NCBI RefSeq assembly: GCF_000485905.1
Contig: NC_022664.1
Coordinates: 372,001 to 436,000, forward strand
Source of the DNA: Spiribacter curvatus
GTDB taxonomy: Bacteria; Pseudomonadota; Gammaproteobacteria; Nitrococcales; Nitrococcaceae
Direction: 5' to 3'
Length of the DNA stretch: 64,000 bases
Position 1 is the first letter of the stretch. The number at the start of each line of letters is the position of its first letter. Position numbers and translations under genes: made by a program. Shown one piece after another: positions 16,723-25,521 of this stretch. The notes below the pieces were generated by a model. It saw only the letters and a list, made by a program, of their open reading frames with translations. It was not told the origin of the DNA and did not search any database.

Positions 16723-18275
16723 GCGCACAGGTCGTCTGGTACAAGCGCGACCTGCGCACCGCCGATCATGCACCCCTGGCCCGGGCCATGGCGGAGGGGC
16801 CGGTGCTGCCGGTCTATGTGATCGAACCCGATTACTGGCGCCAGCCGGATACGGCCCAGCGGCATTGGGCATTCATCCGCGAGAGCCTGATCGAGCTGGA
16901 TACCGCACTGGCGTGCCACGGGCTGCGGCTATGGGTGTTCGAGGGCGAGGCCGTGGCGATCTTTCGCTGGCTGCATGAGACAGTGGGTGTGGCGGCGATT
17001 CATGCCCACGAGGAGACCGGTAATGACTGGACCTATCGGCGCGACCACGCCGTGCGTCGGATGTGCCGCGAGGCCGGCATTGCTTTCCATGAGGTCCCGC
17101 AGTTCGGCGTGGTCCGGCCGTTGGCGAATCGCGACGAGTGGGCGGGGCACTGGGAGCGGCGCATGAAGCGGAGCCCGGTGGCACTGCCGGATCGGGGCGC
17201 CGCGCTCGATCCGGGGCCAGTCGTGCGCTCGGCCACCCATCCCATCGAAGCCCTGCCCGAGCACTCCGGCCCGGGCGATATCGCCTGTCCGGGCCGTCAG
17301 GGCGGTGGCCGGATGGCGGGTGAGGCGCTGTTATCGAGTTTTCTGGATGAGCGTGCCGAGACCTACCGCCAGGGCATGTCGAGCCCAGCGTCGGCATGGC
17401 GTGTCTGCTCAAGGCTCTCGCCGCATATCGCCTACGGCACCCTGTCGCTGCGCGAGATCGTGCAGACCCACCGCCGGCGCTGGATGGCGCTCAAGGCCGA
17501 AGCGCCGCGCTCGAACTGGGCACGATCGCTCAAATCGTTCGAATCACGCCTGCACTGGCACTGTCATTTCATCCAGAAGCTCGAGGATGAGCCAGCGCTC
17601 GAGCACCGCAACATGCACCGTGGCTATGATGGCCTGCGTGATGAGACCCGCGCCGATCCCGAGCGTCTGGCCGCCTGGATCGAGGGCCGTACCGGTCTGC
17701 CGTTCGTCGATGCCTGCATGCGTCAGCTGCGCGCCGAGGGCTGGATCAACTTTCGCATGCGGGCGATGCTCGTGGCGGTGTCGAGCTATCACCTGTGGAT
17801 GCACTGGCGGGAGCCCGCGCAACATCTCGCGCGGCTTTTCACCGACTACGAGCCGGGCATCCACTACTGCCAGTTCCAGATGCAGTCGGGGACCACTGGC
17901 ATCAACACCCTGCGCATCTACAACCCGATCAAGCAGTCCCGGGACCAGGATGCCGACGGGGCCTATATCCGCCGCTGGGTGCCCGAGCTCGGGCGCTTGC
18001 CCGCGGACTGGGTGCATGAACCCTGGCGCCTGCCGGCAGGGCTGCAGCGCCGTTATGGCGTGCGTCTGGGGGAGGATTACCCGTGGCCGATCGTGGATCA
18101 CGAACAGGCCGCCCGCGAGGCAAGAGAGAAGATCAAGGCCCACCGCGCCGGTCGCGATCTGGCCCGCGAGTCCGCCCGGGTACGCCGTCAGCATGCGAGC
18201 CGAAGCCCCAGTCCCGAGCGCCCGCGGCCAACCCGCCGTCATCAGGCCCCCGGTCAGGGCGAGCTCGATCTCTAA
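16719..18275 (+). CDS. Cryptochrome/deoxyribodipyrimidine photolyase family protein
   Basis: Encodes 518 residues. The N-terminal alpha/beta domain ([19 protein letters not shown]) is the antenna-binding DNA-photolyase domain; the FAD domain shows [43 protein letters not shown] and the Trp/FAD cradle region. The canonical NGGWQW of CPD photolyases is replaced by [10 protein letters not shown], so this belongs to a divergent branch, possibly cryptochrome-like. No four-Cys iron-sulfur pattern of the FeS-BCP group is visible. A basic tail (RRHQ... region) follows the catalytic domain. GTG start at 16719. Function is light-driven repair or light sensing. Confidence 0.88.
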   Translation: MSAQVVWYKRDLRTADHAPLARAMAEGPVLPVYVIEPDYWRQPDTAQRHWAFIRESLIELDTALACHGLRLWVFEGEAVAIFRWLHETVGVAAIHAHEETGNDWTYRRDHAVRRMCREAGIAFHEVPQFGVVRPLANRDEWAGHWERRMKRSPVALPDRGAALDPGPVVRSATHPIEALPEHSGPGDIACPGRQGGGRMAGEALLSSFLDERAETYRQGMSSPASAWRVCSRLSPHIAYGTLSLREIVQTHRRRWMALKAEAPRSNWARSLKSFESRLHWHCHFIQKLEDEPALEHRNMHRGYDGLRDETRADPERLAAWIEGRTGLPFVDACMRQLRAEGWINFRMRAMLVAVSSYHLWMHWREPAQHLARLFTDYEPGIHYCQFQMQSGTTGINTLRIYNPIKQSRDQDADGAYIRRWVPELGRLPADWVHEPWRLPAGLQRRYGVRLGEDYPWPIVDHEQAAREAREKIKAHRAGRDLARESARVRRQHASRSPSPERPRPTRRHQAPGQGELDL

Positions 18276-18279
18276 GGCA

Positions 18280-18319
18280 TAAAAAACCGCCAGCCGGGTA
18301 GCGATGCCGGCTGACGGTT
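18280..18319 (-). terminator. Rho-independent terminator of the second porin
   Basis: On the minus strand ACCGTCAGCCGG (18318-18307) pairs with CCGGCTGGCGGT (18297-18286) with one G-T pair, then six T. It ends the porin transcript before the convergent photolyase gene. Confidence 0.88.
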
Positions 18320-18346
18320 GGCGTGGGGGAAAACCCGGCGTCGGGA

Positions 18347-19318
18347 TCAGTACTCGAGGATCAGGCCGGCAACCGCCAGCTTGTCGTCATCGCCACTGCT
18401 GACACCGTCGAAGTTGCCATACTCGGCGAAGATCAGCAGCCCATCGGCGACGCCATAGTTCACGCCACCGGCAAACTGGGTGCGGCTGTCAGCGTTGTCT
18501 TCGGAGTAATCCTGAACGGCCCCGTAGAGATCACCTGCGCCGTAGTTGTAGACCAGCGCGGCGCCGGAGGCGTCTGCGTCATCGCCGTTCTTGTTGCTCT
18601 GCTGGGCATAGCGGAAACCTGCCTCGAGGTTGTCGCCAAGGTTCGCGGTCGCGGCAAGCCCGTAGACGCCATCCTCGGACTCAAAGCTGTTACCACTGCC
18701 GGTATCCATCGAGCCCCGATCATCATAACCAGCGGACAGGGCAAAGTTGCCAAAGTCGTACTGGGCAGCGCCGATCAGGCTGACCTCATTGCCGGTCTGA
18801 CGGCCGTCGGTCTCATCCTTGACCCGGGTCTGGAGCCGATAGGAGAAGCCCTGCATGTCCGGGCTGTAATAGGTGATCATGCTGTCCTCGTCGGTGACGC
18901 TGACCTGGGACAGTGTCGCGTTCTCGAAGGGGTCGATGGGATCGGCGATCAAGTCTACGAAGACGTTATCGCTGTCACCGACCTGGATCTCGCCGAAGTC
19001 GCCCGTGAAGCCGAATACGGTAGCGTCGCGGCTGAAGCCGTCGCCTTCACCTAGCGTGTCGTACGCGAACTCCGTCTCAATGTACGCCGTGTAGCCGTTG
19101 CCGAGATCCCGCTCACCGCCGAGGATCACGATCGAGCCATCGTCTTTGAATTCGGTGGTCGAGTCGCCACCAATCTCATCTGTGTCGATATAGTTAAGAA
19201 CGACCTCGCCGCCGAGCGTCAGAACGGTGTCCTCGCCGACCTCGAAATCAGCAGCCTGGACACCGGCAGAGACCATGCCGGCGGCCATGAAAAGGGCCAG
19301 CTTCGATGTGTGCTTCAT
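18347..19318 (-). CDS. Outer-membrane porin (second copy, acidic)
   Basis: Encodes 323 residues. MKHTSKLALFMAAGMVSAGV is a signal peptide with cleavage after VQA-A. Mature strands such as LGGEVVLNYIDTDE, FGEIQVGDSDNVFVDL and GYTAYIETEFAYDT and the aromatic C-terminus LILEY define a Gram-negative porin. Loop segments are rich in Asp, Gly and Ser. The start at 19318 is supported by GAGGA upstream; an in-frame extension to 19441 has no homology. It is not a recent duplicate of the first porin by eye: they share only general barrel patterns. Monocistronic, with its own terminator. Confidence 0.88.
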   Translation of the reverse strand: MKHTSKLALFMAAGMVSAGVQAADFEVGEDTVLTLGGEVVLNYIDTDEIGGDSTTEFKDDGSIVILGGERDLGNGYTAYIETEFAYDTLGEGDGFSRDATVFGFTGDFGEIQVGDSDNVFVDLIADPIDPFENATLSQVSVTDEDSMITYYSPDMQGFSYRLQTRVKDETDGRQTGNEVSLIGAAQYDFGNFALSAGYDDRGSMDTGSGNSFESEDGVYGLAATANLGDNLEAGFRYAQQSNKNGDDADASGAALVYNYGAGDLYGAVQDYSEDNADSRTQFAGGVNYGVADGLLIFAEYGNFDGVSSGDDDKLAVAGLILEY

Positions 19319-19435
19319 CACTTGAATCCTCGTTTGATTGTGGCGTTGCGCTGACGCGACAGGCGGCTGGATCAACCGCTGTCCCGACTCGCGATGACAA
19401 TGCCGGGACAATGTGACGAGGCGATGAGGGTTTGA

Positions 19436-19462
19436 TGACAAATCGTTTTCGATTCAGTGACA
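19436..19462. promoter_or_regulatory. Candidate regulatory region of the second porin
   Basis: On the minus strand TGTCA occurs at 19440-19436 and 19462-19458, 22 bp apart (two helical turns), with another at 19399-19395. Between the first two lies AATCGTTTTCGATT (19441-19454), a perfect 5-bp inverted repeat. A degenerate Pho box or another operator is possible. The 237-bp gap 19319-19555 holds nothing else I recognise. Confidence 0.3.
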
Positions 19463-19555
19463 GCGATATTGCAAGGCGATGAAGGGCGTCGCGCGCCGCC
19501 AACGACTCATCCGGATTGCTCGGGTGATTGTGGCGGCGACGAGACGATCGAGCGC

Positions 19556-21562
19556 TTACTGGGTGTTGGCGAGGCGGTCCCTGAGCTCGGCGGCGCTAGT
19601 GGCTCGGGGCAGGCAGGTCTGTCCGCGGCAGACCCATGCCCCCGTGCCCTCGATGGGCGCGGCGGCGGTGGCTTGAGCCGGGTCGGGCGTAAAGATCAGC
19701 CGCTGTGGCTGGAAGCTTCCCTCCGCGGTGTCGCGCAGATCCGCCCGGGTGGCCTTGTCCCCGCGAATGACGACCAGCTGCGGGGGATCGAGCTGCTCAT
19801 CGAGGGCGTCGAGCAACGTGCAGTGCGCCGCCGGTGCCTCCTCGATGCTGTCCGCCGCGGCGGCAAGGGTGTGTTCCGCCGCCTTCAGGTAGCGCGGCTC
19901 GCCCAGCCAGTGACCGAGGCGATTGAGTGACAGCGCCGCCAGGCCGTTGCCCGCTGGCAGGGCATCGTCGGTCCAGGTGCGTGGCCGCTGGATGAGGGCC
20001 TCATGATCCTGCGCCGTGAAATAGAACCCACCGGCATCGCTGTCCTCGAACCGTGTCAGCAACGTCTCGGCAATGGTCTGCGCCCACTGTGTCCGCGCAT
20101 CCGACCAGCGTGCCTGCTGCAGCTCGATCAGCGCGGTCAGGAGAAACGCGTAGTCATCCAGATACCCATCCCTGAGCCGGGCAAGGATGAATGCCTCGGT
20201 CCGCTCGGCGGCATCGATGAGTTCAGGCAGTTCAAGAAAGCGACCAGCGCGCGCCAGTGAACGGATCATCAGGGCATTCCAGGCGGTGAGCACTTTGTCA
20301 TCACGACTGGGCTGAGGCCGCTGCTCGCGGGCGTCGCGGAGTTTCTGCTGGGCCGATTTCCAGCGCTCGACCAGTGTCTGCCGCGGTGTCTGTAGCGCCT
20401 TGGCGAGCTCTGAGAACGCCATATGCACCTGTGGATGCCAGCGCCCATCGAAGTTGGGTTTCTCATCAAGGCCGAGCCGGCGAATGACGAGCTCGGCCTC
20501 GTCCTCATTCACGACCTCGCGCACCGCCTCGGGCGTCCACAGATAGAACGCTCCCTCCCCGTCAGCGCTGTCGGCGTCCAGTGAGGTCGCGAAGCCCCCG
20601 TCGGGCAATGCCATCTCGCGTAGCGCCCACTCGGCGGATTCACGGGCGATGCGGCGGAAAAACCGGTCGCCGGTGGCCTGAAAGGCGTCGCTGGCCACAC
20701 CGATCAGAAGCGCGTTGTCACAGAGCATCTTCTCGAAATGCGGGATCATCCACTCGCCGTCGACGCTGTAGCGGGCGAATCCCCCGCCGATCTGGTCATA
20801 GATCCCGCCCAGCGCCATCCGTCGCAGCGTGTGGCAGGCCATGTGCAATGCACCGCGATCGGTCTCACCGCGCTGCTGGCTGCGCGCATACCCTCGCAAC
20901 AGGCGCTCAAGGGCCATGGGCTGTGGGAATTTCGGGGCACTACCAAACCCTCCATGGGCGGGATCAAAGCGCTCGCCCAGCTGGCGACGGGCGGTGTCGA
21001 TGGGAGCGCTGTCCGGGATCCTGCCGCGGCTCTCCACGCTGCTCAGCCGGTCGAGGACGCGCTGGAGGTCGGCATTCTGCGCGTCGATTTCGTCGCGGTG
21101 GTCGCGCCAGACACGGGCGATGCGGTCCATGACATCGCCAAAGCCGGGCATCCCCTGCCGCGGTTCCGCCGGGAAGTAGGTGCCCGCGAAAAACGGCATC
21201 TGATCGGGCGTGAGAAACAGCGTCAGCGGCCAGCCACCACCGCGGCCCACCAGCAGCTGGTGGGCAGTCTGATAGATACGATCGAGATCCGGGCGCTCCT
21301 CGCGGTCGACCTTGATGTTGATAAACGATGCATTCATCTGTTCGGCGATCGCCGGATGCTCGAAGCACTCATGCGCCATGACATGGCACCAGTGGCAGGC
21401 CGAGTAACCGATCGAGAGCAGGATCGGGCGATCCAGCTGCCGGGCCGCGGCGAGTGCGGTGTCGTCCCAGGGCTGCCAGTGCACAGGGTTGTCGGCATGC
21501 TGGCGCAGGTAGGGGCTGCTGGCGTCCGCCAGGCGGTTGGTGGAGAGCGGCGATTGGGACAT
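19556..21562 (-). CDS. DUF255 thioredoxin-fold protein (YyaL/SPATA20-like)
   Basis: Encodes 668 residues. It opens NRLADASSPYLRQHADNPVHW, then has the thioredoxin-like SACHWCHVMAHECFE with a CxxC (Cys56/Cys59) and NASFINIKVDREERPDLD. The remainder is an (alpha/alpha)6 N-acylglucosamine-2-epimerase-like barrel: GGIYDQIGGGFARYSVD, PHFEKMLCDNALL, GGFATSLDADSADGEGAFYLW, KVLTAWNALMIRSLA. Role in the cell is not established. The length is normal for the family. A short GC-rich gap separates it from the divergent ampD gene, so the two could share a control region. Confidence 0.9.
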   Translation of the reverse strand: MSQSPLSTNRLADASSPYLRQHADNPVHWQPWDDTALAAARQLDRPILLSIGYSACHWCHVMAHECFEHPAIAEQMNASFINIKVDREERPDLDRIYQTAHQLLVGRGGGWPLTLFLTPDQMPFFAGTYFPAEPRQGMPGFGDVMDRIARVWRDHRDEIDAQNADLQRVLDRLSSVESRGRIPDSAPIDTARRQLGERFDPAHGGFGSAPKFPQPMALERLLRGYARSQQRGETDRGALHMACHTLRRMALGGIYDQIGGGFARYSVDGEWMIPHFEKMLCDNALLIGVASDAFQATGDRFFRRIARESAEWALREMALPDGGFATSLDADSADGEGAFYLWTPEAVREVVNEDEAELVIRRLGLDEKPNFDGRWHPQVHMAFSELAKALQTPRQTLVERWKSAQQKLRDAREQRPQPSRDDKVLTAWNALMIRSLARAGRFLELPELIDAAERTEAFILARLRDGYLDDYAFLLTALIELQQARWSDARTQWAQTIAETLLTRFEDSDAGGFYFTAQDHEALIQRPRTWTDDALPAGNGLAALSLNRLGHWLGEPRYLKAAEHTLAAAADSIEEAPAAHCTLLDALDEQLDPPQLVVIRGDKATRADLRDTAEGSFQPQRLIFTPDPAQATAAAPIEGTGAWVCRGQTCLPRATSAAELRDRLANTQ

Positions 21563-21645
21563 GGCATGATCCCCGACAGTAGTGTGGCGGACAGAATGCT
21601 ATCATTCCGGGTTGATGGGGTGGCGGTGAACGGGAACGGGCAGTC

Positions 21646-22233
21646 ATGCGAGTAGATGAGGCATCGGGGCGGGTTGTCGATGCGTCCTTCGTGGATTCAC
21701 CGAATCGGGGCGCGCGGCCAGCCGGGCAGGTGCCGGAATTGATCGTTATCCACGGCATCAGCCTGCCCGCCGGGCAGTACGGCGGTGGCTTCATCACCCA
21801 GCTTTTCACCAATCAGCTCGATACCCGGGGTGATGCCCGATTCGCTTATCTGGCCGGGGTGCGGGTCTCGGCTCACCTGCTGGTCGCCCGGGATGGGCAT
21901 GTCACTCAGTATGTGCCCTTGGATCAGCGCGCCTGGCATGCCGGTGAATCGGTGTTTGAGGGGCGGCATGACTGCAACGACTTTTCCATCGGCATTGAGC
22001 TCGAGGGCACGGATACGCAGGGCTATCGCCCGATCCAGTACGAGATCCTCGAGGGCCTGATCGTGGCGCTGCGTGAGGCCTATCCCGCCATCGGTGACGA
22101 TCGGATCGTCGGCCATTGCCATATCGCGCCCGGGCGCAAGAGTGATCCGGGGCCCGGGTTCGAGTGGCAGCGGCTGCACCGCAATCTTGGTATCCGCTGT
22201 CCGATCACCCAGCGTCGGTCGCTCTCGCTATGA
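21646..22233 (+). CDS. ampD: 1,6-anhydro-N-acetylmuramyl-L-alanine amidase
   Basis: Encodes 195 residues of the amidase_2 fold. Zinc ligands are seen as His in LIVIHGISLP, His in HCHIAPGRKSDPG and Asp in the same motif; DQRAWHAGES and DFSIGIELEG are the AmpD substrate-side motifs. It cleaves the stem peptide from anhydromuropeptides in the cytoplasm during wall recycling. No signal peptide is present, as expected for AmpD rather than AmiD. The stop overlaps the ampE start in ATGA. No ampR-ampC pair is in the window. Confidence 0.95.
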   Translation: MRVDEASGRVVDASFVDSPNRGARPAGQVPELIVIHGISLPAGQYGGGFITQLFTNQLDTRGDARFAYLAGVRVSAHLLVARDGHVTQYVPLDQRAWHAGESVFEGRHDCNDFSIGIELEGTDTQGYRPIQYEILEGLIVALREAYPAIGDDRIVGHCHIAPGRKSDPGPGFEWQRLHRNLGIRCPITQRRSLSL

Positions 22234-23093
22234 AGCTGCTGGCCCTGATCGCGGCGCTGCTGATCAACGGTTATCTTCCGTCCGGTGGCTGGCGTAGCGC
22301 GCGGGGCTTTTTTCGCTACGCGGCCCGACTGCAGGCCCGACTCATGCCGCTGCGCGCCTGGGACAATGGTCTGGGCCTGGCACTCGTGCTGCTGCCGCTG
22401 CTGCTGCCAGTCGCACTGATCCAGTGGACGCTGGGTGGAGCCCTGTCGGGCCTGGTCGGTCTGGCACTCAGCGTGGCCGCGCTGTGTTTCGCGTTTGGCG
22501 GAGGTGAGGCGCTGGAGGTCGAGGTCGCGGCCTTTACTGCGGCCTGGCGCCGCGGCGATGAGGCGGGTGCTGCGGCGGCGCTCAAGCAGCTCGCCGGCGG
22601 CCGTGATGACGCAGTGGCATTCGAGGCCATGCCGGAGGCAGCGATCGGGCATTTGCTGCTGCGGGCCCGGACGCGCTTGTTCGCGCCGGTGCTGTGGTTT
22701 GTCCTGATCGGCCCACTCGGGGCTTTCGGCTATCGGGTGGTGGTGATGGCACGGGCATTCGGTGACTGTCGTGATAACGCGGGTCCGGGTTACTGCGGTC
22801 GTGCCGAGAAACTCCTGGCGCTGCTGGACTGGCTGCCGGATCGGTTGATGGCGATGGCCCTCGCGCTGGCGGGGCATTTCAGCGCCGCCTGGAACGTTTG
22901 GGAAGAGGAGTCCGCTGCACCGCCACGACGCCGACTCTCGGAGACCGGGATGGCGGCGCTGGGCGTGCCGCTGGCTGATGCCCCGCGGGATCTGACCGCC
23001 GATGCCGTGGACGACGCTCACGCCCTATTGCGGCGCACGATCTACGTCTGGTTGGCGCTAGTGGCCGCAGGCGTCCTGTTCGCGATCGGCTGA
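22230..23093 (+). CDS. ampE: AmpE-like regulatory membrane protein
   Basis: Encodes 287 residues with hydrophobic segments near residues 1-15, 50-90, 150-190 and 265-285. It occupies the ampE slot directly after ampD with a 4-bp overlap and shows the CobD/AmpE-like layout, including the N-terminal MKLLALIAALLINGYLP. AmpE is an inner-membrane protein of uncertain function in beta-lactamase signalling. The start at 22230 is favoured by the ATGA overlap; the upstream in-frame codon at 22164 lies within ampD. Confidence 0.85.
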   Translation: MKLLALIAALLINGYLPSGGWRSARGFFRYAARLQARLMPLRAWDNGLGLALVLLPLLLPVALIQWTLGGALSGLVGLALSVAALCFAFGGGEALEVEVAAFTAAWRRGDEAGAAAALKQLAGGRDDAVAFEAMPEAAIGHLLLRARTRLFAPVLWFVLIGPLGAFGYRVVVMARAFGDCRDNAGPGYCGRAEKLLALLDWLPDRLMAMALALAGHFSAAWNVWEEESAAPPRRRLSETGMAALGVPLADAPRDLTADAVDDAHALLRRTIYVWLALVAAGVLFAIG

Positions 23094-23100
23094 CCGCCGG

Positions 23101-23550
23101 CTATACCACCAGGACCGGGCAGTGGGCCCCGCCGGCGACCCGATGGGCAACGCTGCCGAGCAGCATACTGGTTTCGTCCGTGGTGCCCTGGGCCCCGATC
23201 ACGATCAGATCGCAATCACGCTGACGCGCGAACTGGACAATCGTACTGGCGGGTCGACCGCCCTTGACGAATGCTCTGACCCGATCACGTGGGACATGGT
23301 GATCGATGACCGACTGCTTGGCGGACATGGCGATATCGGTCGCATACTCCTTGAGCGCGTCGTCTGGCATGTTTGCGCGGCTGGGCCGGACCATCGACAG
23401 CGATGCCTCACGCAGGCTGTGGTGTTTGAAAACGCAGAGTATGAACACCTCGGCATCGGTCAGCCGCTGCAGGCCGATGACCTTGTGCAGGGCCGACATC
23501 GCACCGCTTGAGCCATCGACGGGGACCAGGATTCGGTTGAATAACGCCAT
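23101..23550 (-). CDS. teaD: Universal stress protein, TeaD-like
   Basis: Encodes 149 residues with the UspA ATP-binding fold: [20 protein letters not shown] at the start and the G-x2-G-x9-G(S/T) region as [21 protein letters not shown], then CPVLVV. As the fourth gene after teaABC it corresponds to teaD of Halomonas elongata, an ATP-binding negative regulator of ectoine uptake. Only 9 bp separate it from teaC. It converges with ampE. Confidence 0.88.
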   Translation of the reverse strand: MALFNRILVPVDGSSGAMSALHKVIGLQRLTDAEVFILCVFKHHSLREASLSMVRPSRANMPDDALKEYATDIAMSAKQSVIDHHVPRDRVRAFVKGGRPASTIVQFARQRDCDLIVIGAQGTTDETSMLLGSVAHRVAGGAHCPVLVV

Positions 23551-23559
23551 ACGCTGCCC

Positions 23560-24843
23560 CTAGTTATACATCAGGTCGCGCAGACCCAGGGCGATCTGCG
23601 GGAACATAATCAACAACGCGGCCGCGACCACCAGCATGATGACGAATGGCGGTGTCCCCCGGATGACCTCCATATAAGGACGCTTGAAGATCGCGATCGC
23701 GGTGAATATATCGCAGCCGAAGGGAGGCGTCGCCGAGCCGATGGCCACCTGCAGTGTGATGAGGATGCCCACCAGAACGGGATCGAGGCCCGTGGCCTCC
23801 ACCGCCGGCATGAAGATCGGTGTGAGCACGAGAATCACCACGATCGGGTCAACGAACATGCAGGCAACAAAGAACGCCACGCAGATCGCGATCAGCACGC
23901 CCACCGGGCCGGCCTCGTTGATCCCCACTGCGCTCAACACCGCTTCAGGGATCTGCGCAAAGGAAATGATCCACGAGAACCCGTTACCGGCCGCTACCAG
24001 AATGAACACGACCGCCGTGATCAGACCAGTCGACTTGGCAATCGCCCAAATCTCGGTGGTTTTCAGCGAGCGGAAGATCACGAATTCGAGGATCAGCGCG
24101 TAGAGCACGCAGACGGCCGCGGCCTCGGTGGGGCTGAACACGCCGCCGTAGATGCCGCCGACGATGATCACCGGGAAACCCAGTGGCCAGAGGGCGAGGC
24201 GCACCGACGAGAGTCGTTCACGCCAGCTGGCCTTGTCCTCGGTGGGAACGTCCTTGATATGCGCGTAGATGATGCAGTAGATCGAGAACATCGTGAGGAT
24301 CATCAGCCCCGGGCCGATGCCGGCGATGAACAGTTCGCCGATCGAGGTCTCGGAGATGACGCCGTAGACGATCATGCCGATGCTCGGCGGGATCAGGAAC
24401 GCGATATCGCTGGCGTTGATGATCAGCGCCAGGGTGAACGGGTCCTTATAGCCGGCTTTGAGCATGCGCGGCCGCAGCGGTGACCCAATCGCCACCACCG
24501 TCGCCTGGGTGGAGCCCGAGACCGCGCCGAACAGCGTGCACGACGCGGCCGTACTCACGGCGAGCCCGCCCTTGATATGGCCGATAAAGCTCATGACCAT
24601 GTTGATCAATCGCTCCGCCGAGTGGCCACGCGTCATGATATCGGCGGCGAGGATGAACATCGGCACCGCGATCAGTGAGGCCGGCCGGATACCGGCGAGC
24701 ATCTGCTGGATGAGCGTTTCCATCTGCCCGAAGCCGCCGAACATCATGGTAAAGCCGATCACCGCCCCGGTAATCAGCGGCACCATCATGGGGAATCCGA
24801 GCAGAAGTAAAAGCACCATGGCGCTGAACATGATCGCGGCCAT
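23560..24843 (-). CDS. teaC: TRAP transporter large membrane subunit (ectoine type)
   Basis: Encodes 427 residues with about 12 hydrophobic segments and the DctM signatures MLAGIRPASLIAVPMFILAA, STAASCTLFGAVSGSTQATV, IPPSIGMIVYG, YGGVFSPTEAAAV and IGSATPPFGCDIF. DctM subunits carry the sodium-coupled transport path. In the order teaA-teaB-teaC-teaD. The teaB stop is 3 bp before the teaC start, which implies coupled translation. Confidence 0.92.
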   Translation of the reverse strand: MAAIMFSAMVLLLLLGFPMMVPLITGAVIGFTMMFGGFGQMETLIQQMLAGIRPASLIAVPMFILAADIMTRGHSAERLINMVMSFIGHIKGGLAVSTAASCTLFGAVSGSTQATVVAIGSPLRPRMLKAGYKDPFTLALIINASDIAFLIPPSIGMIVYGVISETSIGELFIAGIGPGLMILTMFSIYCIIYAHIKDVPTEDKASWRERLSSVRLALWPLGFPVIIVGGIYGGVFSPTEAAAVCVLYALILEFVIFRSLKTTEIWAIAKSTGLITAVVFILVAAGNGFSWIISFAQIPEAVLSAVGINEAGPVGVLIAICVAFFVACMFVDPIVVILVLTPIFMPAVEATGLDPVLVGILITLQVAIGSATPPFGCDIFTAIAIFKRPYMEVIRGTPPFVIMLVVAAALLIMFPQIALGLRDLMYN

Positions 24844-24846
24844 GGT

Positions 24847-25431
24847 CTATACCTCGGTTTCGGTGTCGCGGTAGCCGTCGATCACGGCGGTCGACAGGTA
24901 AACGTCTTTCTCCCGCAGGTTCTTCACCGCGGTGAGCAGGTACTGGATGCCTGTGATACCGAATCCGAGCGGTACCCAGACATAGATCGTCCAGATTGGA
25001 AAGCCGAGCGCCGGCAGTACGCGCCCGCTCTCACGGACCTCGATGATGTAGCCGACCGAGAAATAGAGCAGGAAGAACATCGTTGACGAGGTGATCAGGG
25101 CGATGATGATCATGGCGAACTTGCGACCGCCAACCGGGAAAGCATCATAGATCGCCGACATGCGGATGTGGCGACCGTGACGGGCCGCGTAGCCGATGCC
25201 CGCAAAGGTGATCAGGATGATCAGGATGCGATTGATCTCCCCTGAGAAGGAAATGCTCTGCCCCAGCGCGAAGCGCCCCACCACGTTGGCGATGGTATTG
25301 GTGGCCATGAGCAGGACGCCTGAGGCGAGAATGACGGCCTCGAGGCGTGACAGGAAGGTGTCCAGGGTCCCGAGGGGACCCGGTAGGTCGGACCGGTACG
25401 CTTTTTCCGCGGCTTCGTCTTCGGCATTCAT
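24847..25431 (-). CDS. teaB: TRAP transporter small membrane subunit (ectoine type)
   Basis: Encodes 194 residues with four membrane segments, the DctQ layout: VILASGVLLMATNTIANVVG, INRILIILITFAGIGYAARH, FAMIIIALITSSTMFFLLYF and IYVWVPLGFGITGIQYLL. GRHIRMSAIYD after helix 2 is a conserved DctQ segment. The 20-residue acidic N-terminus (MNAEDEAAEKAYRSD) is cytoplasmic. The upstream 90-bp gap carries a hairpin that may lower teaBC expression relative to teaA. Confidence 0.9.
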   Translation of the reverse strand: MNAEDEAAEKAYRSDLPGPLGTLDTFLSRLEAVILASGVLLMATNTIANVVGRFALGQSISFSGEINRILIILITFAGIGYAARHGRHIRMSAIYDAFPVGGRKFAMIIIALITSSTMFFLLYFSVGYIIEVRESGRVLPALGFPIWTIYVWVPLGFGITGIQYLLTAVKNLREKDVYLSTAVIDGYRDTETEV

Positions 25432-25468
25432 ATCCGGTCCGCCTCCCGCATGGATTCTGAATAAGGAA

Positions 25469-25493
25469 AGGCGGCCCGCATGGCGGACCGCCT
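25469..25493 (-). terminator. Intercistronic hairpin between teaA and teaB
   Basis: AGGCGG-c-CCGC, loop ATG, GCGG-a-CCGCCT make a 10-bp stem with one mismatch, 28 bp after the teaA stop. There is no T-tract on the minus strand (CTTTCCTTATTC follows), so partial termination or 3'-end protection of teaA mRNA is more likely than full termination. Confidence 0.6.
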
Positions 25494-25521
25494 CTGGCCT
25501 GACAGGGTGTCAGGATTGGGT

